Part shown: piece after piece, positions 7,255 to 9,563 of the stretch
Numbering within the stretch: the first letter of the stretch is position 1
Layout: every line of letters begins with the position of its first letter
The notes under the pieces: generated by a model
Seen by the model: the letters and a program-made list of their open reading frames with translations, nothing else
What the model was told of the DNA's origin: nothing
The model's database searches: none
Translations under genes and position numbers: made by a program
Assembly: GCA_013696695.1 (NCBI GenBank)
Contig: JACCYD010000870.1
Span: 1 to 9,563 of the forward strand
Reading direction: 5' to 3'
Source of the DNA: Deltaproteobacteria bacterium
GTDB taxonomy: Bacteria > Myxococcota_A > Polyangia > Haliangiales > Haliangiaceae
DNA length: 9,563 nucleotides

Positions 7255-8013
7255 ATGACCGATTGGCGGCGGCATCCACTGTGCGGCCCCGAGCCCATTC
7301 CATCGGCGTTCTGGGGGCCGGAGGCGTTCAACCCCGAGGCGTGGCGCGAGCTCGTACCGCTGTTCTCTCCCGAGGCGGAGATCGCGGCGATCCTCGACGC
7401 ACTCGGCGATGCGAGCGATGTCGTCGATGTCGGCGGCGGCACCGGGATGATCACGCAGGCCGTCGCGCGCCGCGCCCCGGTCCTCGTGATCGAGCCGAGC
7501 GCGGCACAGCGCGATCACCTGCCAGCCGGCATCACCGCGCGCGAAGGCCGCATCGAGGCACTGCCATTACCCGATCACGCGTACGACGCCGCACTCGCGA
7601 CCTGGGTGTTGCAGTACACCGACGATCCCTTGCGTGCGGTCACCGAGCTGGCGCGCGTGTCTCGGCGTCGCGTCGTCATCGTGCAAGGCGCCCCGGATAA
7701 CGATCTGATCGAGCTGTGGAACATCGAGGCCGCGATCGCCGGCGTGCCGCACGCGCATCACGGCTATCTGCTCGCGAACGCGGCCGAGATCCTCGAACGC
7801 GACGGCTTTGCCGTCGAGCTGACGCGCGTGCATGTCGCGGTGCCGTCACCGGCCGGCGCGTACGCGCTCGCGGACATCTTCGCGCGGATGCACTACTGGC
7901 AGCACCCGAAGCTCGCCGCCATGATCGCGGCCATCGAGCCGGTGATCGCGAAGCGACTCGCCGCGAACGGCCACGTCACCGACGACGCGGTCGTGCTCGC
8001 CGCGCGCCGTTAG
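7255..8013 (+). CDS. Class I SAM-dependent methyltransferase
   Basis: A 252-residue soluble enzyme with a Rossmann-type methyltransferase domain of the Methyltransf_11 kind. Motif I is VVDVGGGTG (56-64); the acidic residue that binds the SAM ribose is Glu80 in VLVIEP; the later motifs are IEALPLPDHAYD (100-111) and ATWVLQYTDDPLRAVTELARV (115-135). The C-terminal part (about 150-252) probably shapes the acceptor site and shows no recognisable specificity motif. The target could be a small molecule, lipid or protein. The ATG lies 4 bp after the esterase stop, so the two are very likely cotranscribed. Its TAG is one base from the stop of the opposing remnant. There is no signal peptide. Confidence 0.87.
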   Translation: MTDWRRHPLCGPEPIPSAFWGPEAFNPEAWRELVPLFSPEAEIAAILDALGDASDVVDVGGGTGMITQAVARRAPVLVIEPSAAQRDHLPAGITAREGRIEALPLPDHAYDAALATWVLQYTDDPLRAVTELARVSRRRVVIVQGAPDNDLIELWNIEAAIAGVPHAHHGYLLANAAEILERDGFAVELTRVHVAVPSPAGAYALADIFARMHYWQHPKLAAMIAAIEPVIAKRLAANGHVTDDAVVLAARR

Positions 8014-8014
8014 C

Positions 8015-8230
8015 CTACTCCTGCGTGGCGCCGCAGGACGACGACACCTTCGCCGACGCCTCGATCGACACCGAGAACCGCGCCTCGATCTGCACCGACG
8101 ACGAAGCCACTGCCGCGAGCTGACCGCCGACGCACAGGCCCTTCGCGCCGAGCTGGCCGACGAGCTGGCCGGTCGATGCGACGAGCGACGCCCCGGTCTT
8201 CACCCACGTGCCGAGCGCCTTGTCGTGAAA
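8015..8230 (-). pseudogene. 3' remnant of a secreted or lipoprotein-like gene
   Basis: Reading leftward, about 70 codons from HDKALGTWVKTG to SSSCGATQE and a TAG (8017-8015) look like real coding sequence: GC3-rich, with two Cys (positions 32 and 65 of the fragment) and an alternating stretch SSSVQIEARFSVSIEASAK suggestive of beta structure. The tail resembles repetitive Val/Ser/Glu/Ala C-termini I associate with exported proteins of Myxococcota. There is no ATG in this stretch. The frame stays open to 8494, but from about 8231 it becomes Arg/Ser/Thr-rich and runs antisense to the leader and signal peptide of the next gene, so a 159-residue protein is not credible. A small protein from the GTG at about 8203 is possible but lacks a good ribosome-binding site. 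It most likely lost its 5' end by deletion or rearrangement. Confidence 0.45.
8019..8038. repeat. 7-bp stem-loop just after the methyltransferase stop
   Basis: TCCTGCG (8019-8025) and CGCAGGA (8032-8038) are complementary around a 6-base loop, starting 6 bases past the methyltransferase TAG. No T-run follows. It might stabilise the operon's 3' end or assist termination, or be chance, since it also codes for the end of the opposing remnant. Confidence 0.3.
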
Positions 8231-8348
8231 TTGCCGGCGCTTTGTTCGTCGGACGCTCGAAAACTGCCGCAAACCGTTGGAGACTTGACGTCCGGTGAGG
8301 CAAGTAGGCGCGGCTCGCTTGGCTCGTCGCGTGAACTGTCGACACGGC
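8231..8348 (+). promoter_or_regulatory. Leader of the first tandem membrane-protein gene
   Basis: About 118 bp between the remnant and the ATG at 8349. A TTGACG at 8285-8290 resembles a -35 box, but I find no good -10 at 16-18 bp spacing, and no clear Shine-Dalgarno before the ATG. The base composition is slightly less GC-rich than the flanking genes near 8231-8280. Confidence 0.3.
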
Positions 8349-8894
8349 ATGAAGTCGCTCATCGTTGCCAGCCTGGTCATCGTCGCGCTCCCGGCTCCGG
8401 CGGATGCGCAACTTGGTCGGTCCACGCCGGTACCGACCACGCAGGTCGACCAGGTCGACGAGGACGTCGCGCTCGGTCTCTCACTCGGCGGCACGGTGGT
8501 GTCGTGGGGCCTCCTGATCGCCAGCGCTCAGATGGAAAATGGCGGCATGGCCACGCTCGGTGCGGTGGGAACCATGTTCGCCCCCAGCCTCGGCCACTGG
8601 TACTCGCACAAGGTCTTCACGCGCGGCCTCGGGCTTCGCGCTCTCGGCATCGGCGCGGCGACCATCGCGTTCGGCATGGCGCTCGACGATCTGTTCGAGG
8701 AGGACCAGGACGGCGAAGGCACGATCGCCGCGCTGCTCCTGGTTGGCGCGGGCCTCTACGTCGCCGGCACCGTCGACGATATCGCGACGGCATCCGGCGC
8801 CGCGCGCAAGTACAACACGCGGTTCGAGAACGTGACGGTGGTGCCGACGGCCAACGCGCACGGGGGCGGCGTCTCGTTGATCGGCCGGTTCTAG
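8349..8894 (+). CDS. Exported multi-span membrane protein, tandem copy A
   Basis: A 181-residue protein with a signal peptide (MKSLIVASLVIVALPAPADA, cleavage before Gln21). The ATG at 8349 is chosen because the upstream extension from 8295 is Arg-rich and precedes the signal sequence. Four hydrophobic segments lie at about 41-60, 66-80, 93-112 and 125-140. Conserved with copy B are PSLGHWYSHKVFTRGLGLR (79-97), VAGTVDDIATA (138-148) and the C-terminal block AARKYN...GGGVSLIGRF ending in Phe181. The PS-x-G-x-WY element followed by a DI-x-x-A-x-x-AARKYN element recalls uncharacterised membrane proteins common in Myxococcota and some Bacteroidota; this is from memory and no function is established. 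The acidic loop EEDQDGEG (116-123) may bind cations, which is speculative. It is followed immediately by the disrupted copy B. Confidence 0.75.
   Translation: MKSLIVASLVIVALPAPADAQLGRSTPVPTTQVDQVDEDVALGLSLGGTVVSWGLLIASAQMENGGMATLGAVGTMFAPSLGHWYSHKVFTRGLGLRALGIGAATIAFGMALDDLFEEDQDGEGTIAALLLVGAGLYVAGTVDDIATASGAARKYNTRFENVTVVPTANAHGGGVSLIGRF
8799..8894 (+). repeat. Direct repeat, copy A 3' end
   Basis: The last 96 bases of copy A differ from the last 96 bases of copy B (9319-9414, offset 520) at six positions in my hand alignment, about 94 percent identity. The rest of the two genes is far more diverged. Confidence 0.8.
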
Positions 8895-8950
8895 TGATCC
8901 TCCCGACGAGTGCAAGTTTGCTCGCCCTCACGTTGCCAACGCTCACGCCC
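8894..8950 (+). other. Frameshifted signal-peptide segment of copy B
   Basis: From a GTG at 8894, overlapping the TAG of copy A by one base, one frame reads VILPTSASLLALTL, a hydrophobic signal-peptide core. It then turns into Arg-rich sequence. The frame of copy B reads ANAHAQPAPAAP from 8935, a typical cleavage-site region, but has no ATG, GTG or TTG before 8992. Inserting one base near 8935 (TTGCC to TTGGCC) joins the two into a coherent signal peptide. The absence of Lys/Arg in the leader is a weak point. Confidence 0.6.
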
Positions 8951-8991
8951 AGCCGGCGCCGGCAGCTCCGACGACGAAGGTCAGCGAGTCG

Positions 8992-9414
8992 GTGGCGCTC
9001 GGACTGTCGTTCGGTGGCACCGCGGCATCGTGGGGTGCGCTGCTGGCCGGCGGCTACTCGGCGAACTACGGCCTGCTGTTCGTCGGTTCGGTCGGCGCGC
9101 TCCTCGGCCCGAGCATCGGTAACTGGTACGCGCACGAGGGCTTCACGCGTGGCCTGGGCATCCGCCTCGTCGGTCTCGGCGTCGCGGCACTCGGCGTGTT
9201 GGTGGCGCTCGACAGCGGTTTCGAGGGCGGGGAGGATCGGAAGGTCGATGTGATCCTCGTGATCAGCGCCGGCCTCTTCGTCGCCGGTACGATCGATGAC
9301 ATCGCAACGGCGCCGTTTGCCGCGCGCAAGTACAACGCGCGGTTCGAGAACGTGACGGTGGTGCCGACGGCGAACGAGCACGGCGGTGGCGTCTCGCTGA
9401 TCGGCCGGTTCTAG
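8992..9414 (+). CDS. Tandem copy B of the membrane protein, probably 5'-frameshifted
   Basis: As read, the GTG at 8992 gives 140 residues that start at the first hydrophobic segment (VALGLSFGGTAASWGALLAGG) and lack a signal peptide. Over this span I judge it roughly 60 percent identical to copy A, with conserved PSIGNWYAHEGFTRGLGIR, VAGTIDDIATA and the C-terminal AARKYN...GGGVSLIGRF. The coding frame is open further upstream through ANAHAQPAPAAPTTKVSES but has no start codon, and the missing leader is found in another frame, so the original start was probably the GTG at 8894. It may be a recent pseudogene, a sequencing error, or a truncated protein still inserted through its first hydrophobic segment. 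Its TAG interlocks with the stop of the histidine kinase. Confidence 0.65.
   Translation: MALGLSFGGTAASWGALLAGGYSANYGLLFVGSVGALLGPSIGNWYAHEGFTRGLGIRLVGLGVAALGVLVALDSGFEGGEDRKVDVILVISAGLFVAGTIDDIATAPFAARKYNARFENVTVVPTANEHGGGVSLIGRF
9319..9414 (+). repeat. Direct repeat, copy B 3' end
   Basis: Partner of the repeat at 8799-8894. The encoded peptides differ at only two positions (Thr/Ala and Ala/Glu), and four of the six base changes are silent. Confidence 0.8.
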
Positions 9415-9563
9415 CTACGGACTTCGAACCAGAACGACGTCACGCCGCCTTCGCAGCGCACGCCGACGGTGCCGCCGTGCGCTTGCGCGACCGAGCGCAC
9501 GATCGCGAGCCCGAGGCCGGAGCCACCGGAGGCGATCCGCGTCGAGTAGAAGCGGTCCCACAC
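9411..9563 (-). CDS. Sensor histidine kinase, C-terminal ATPase end (partial)
   Basis: Fifty residues of the HATPase_c domain of a two-component sensor kinase are visible, entering from the right edge. WDRFYSTR corresponds to the F-box, GGSGLGLAIV to the G2 box of the ATP lid, and RSVAQAHGGTVGVRCEGG to the helix and strand that normally follow, then SFWFEV and a TAG at 9413-9411. The sensing region, the phospho-accepting His and any partner response regulator lie outside the window. The stop shares the CTAG tetranucleotide with the stop of copy B. Confidence 0.9.
   Translation of the reverse strand: MWDRFYSTRIASGGSGLGLAIVRSVAQAHGGTVGVRCEGGVTSFWFEVRS

Noticed and set aside
6129..7454. Long minus-strand open frame of 441 codons opposite the esterase gene
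   Set aside because: Its translation is Arg/Val/Glu-rich with no recognisable domain and is antisense to a gene with clear esterase motifs. Long antisense frames are usual in GC-rich DNA.
8231..8494. Upstream part of the minus-strand frame as the N-terminus of the remnant gene
   Set aside because: It runs antisense to the leader and signal peptide of copy A and has Ser/Thr/Arg-rich composition with no signal peptide or domain.
8225..9253. Plus-strand open frame of 342 codons across the tandem genes
   Set aside because: It is an off-frame reading of copies A and B apart from the short leader stretch at 8894-8935, which I treat as the displaced signal peptide of copy B.
1..9563. Mobile element, CRISPR array, tRNA, toxin-antitoxin or defence island
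   Set aside because: No transposase, integrase, short spaced repeats, cloverleaf, or toxin-like small gene pair was seen. The only repeats are the tandem gene ends and short dyads.

Overview
The window is GC-rich DNA (roughly two-thirds G+C by eye) with strong GC3 bias, two lipoproteins with clear lipoboxes, an OprB-type outer-membrane porin and a DUF3160 protein. This fits a Gram-negative bacterium of the former deltaproteobacteria, most likely Myxococcota (possibly the Haliangium/Kofleria side). That placement is inferred from gene content and composition, not from a marker gene. I see no mobile element, CRISPR array, tRNA or rRNA.

Layout. Bases 1-164 are the 3' end of an unrecognised plus-strand gene. 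It converges on pyk (161-1585, minus), a complete 474-residue pyruvate kinase carrying the residue set of K+-independent enzymes. Divergent from pyk, across 122 bp containing a perfect 11-bp inverted repeat, is a small OprB-family carbohydrate porin (1708-2787, plus). Its stop codon directly abuts that of a large DUF3160 lipoprotein (2788-5382, minus). Divergent from that, with only about 56 bp between starts, is a probable three-gene plus-strand operon: a DUF2625 protein (5439-6089), a pectinacetylesterase/Notum-family lipoprotein (6126-7250) and a class I SAM-dependent methyltransferase (7255-8013).

The last part is less orderly. A minus-strand coding remnant without a visible start (8015-8230) lies next to two tandem paralogous membrane proteins (8349-8894 and 8992-9414). 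The second paralog appears to have lost one base in its signal-peptide region. The window ends with the C-terminus of a sensor histidine kinase (9411-9563, minus).

Functionally, the porin and pyruvate kinase suggest sugar uptake and glycolysis, though joint regulation is only inferred from the shared intergenic region. The esterase and DUF3160 proteins are predicted to sit in the cell envelope. All four convergent junctions overlap or lie within one base of each other, leaving no room for separate terminators. The most useful observations are the K+-independence signature of Pyk, the frameshifted tandem paralog with its near-identical C-terminus, the gene remnant beside it, and the compact convergent junctions. 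I found no clear new defence or mobile system.
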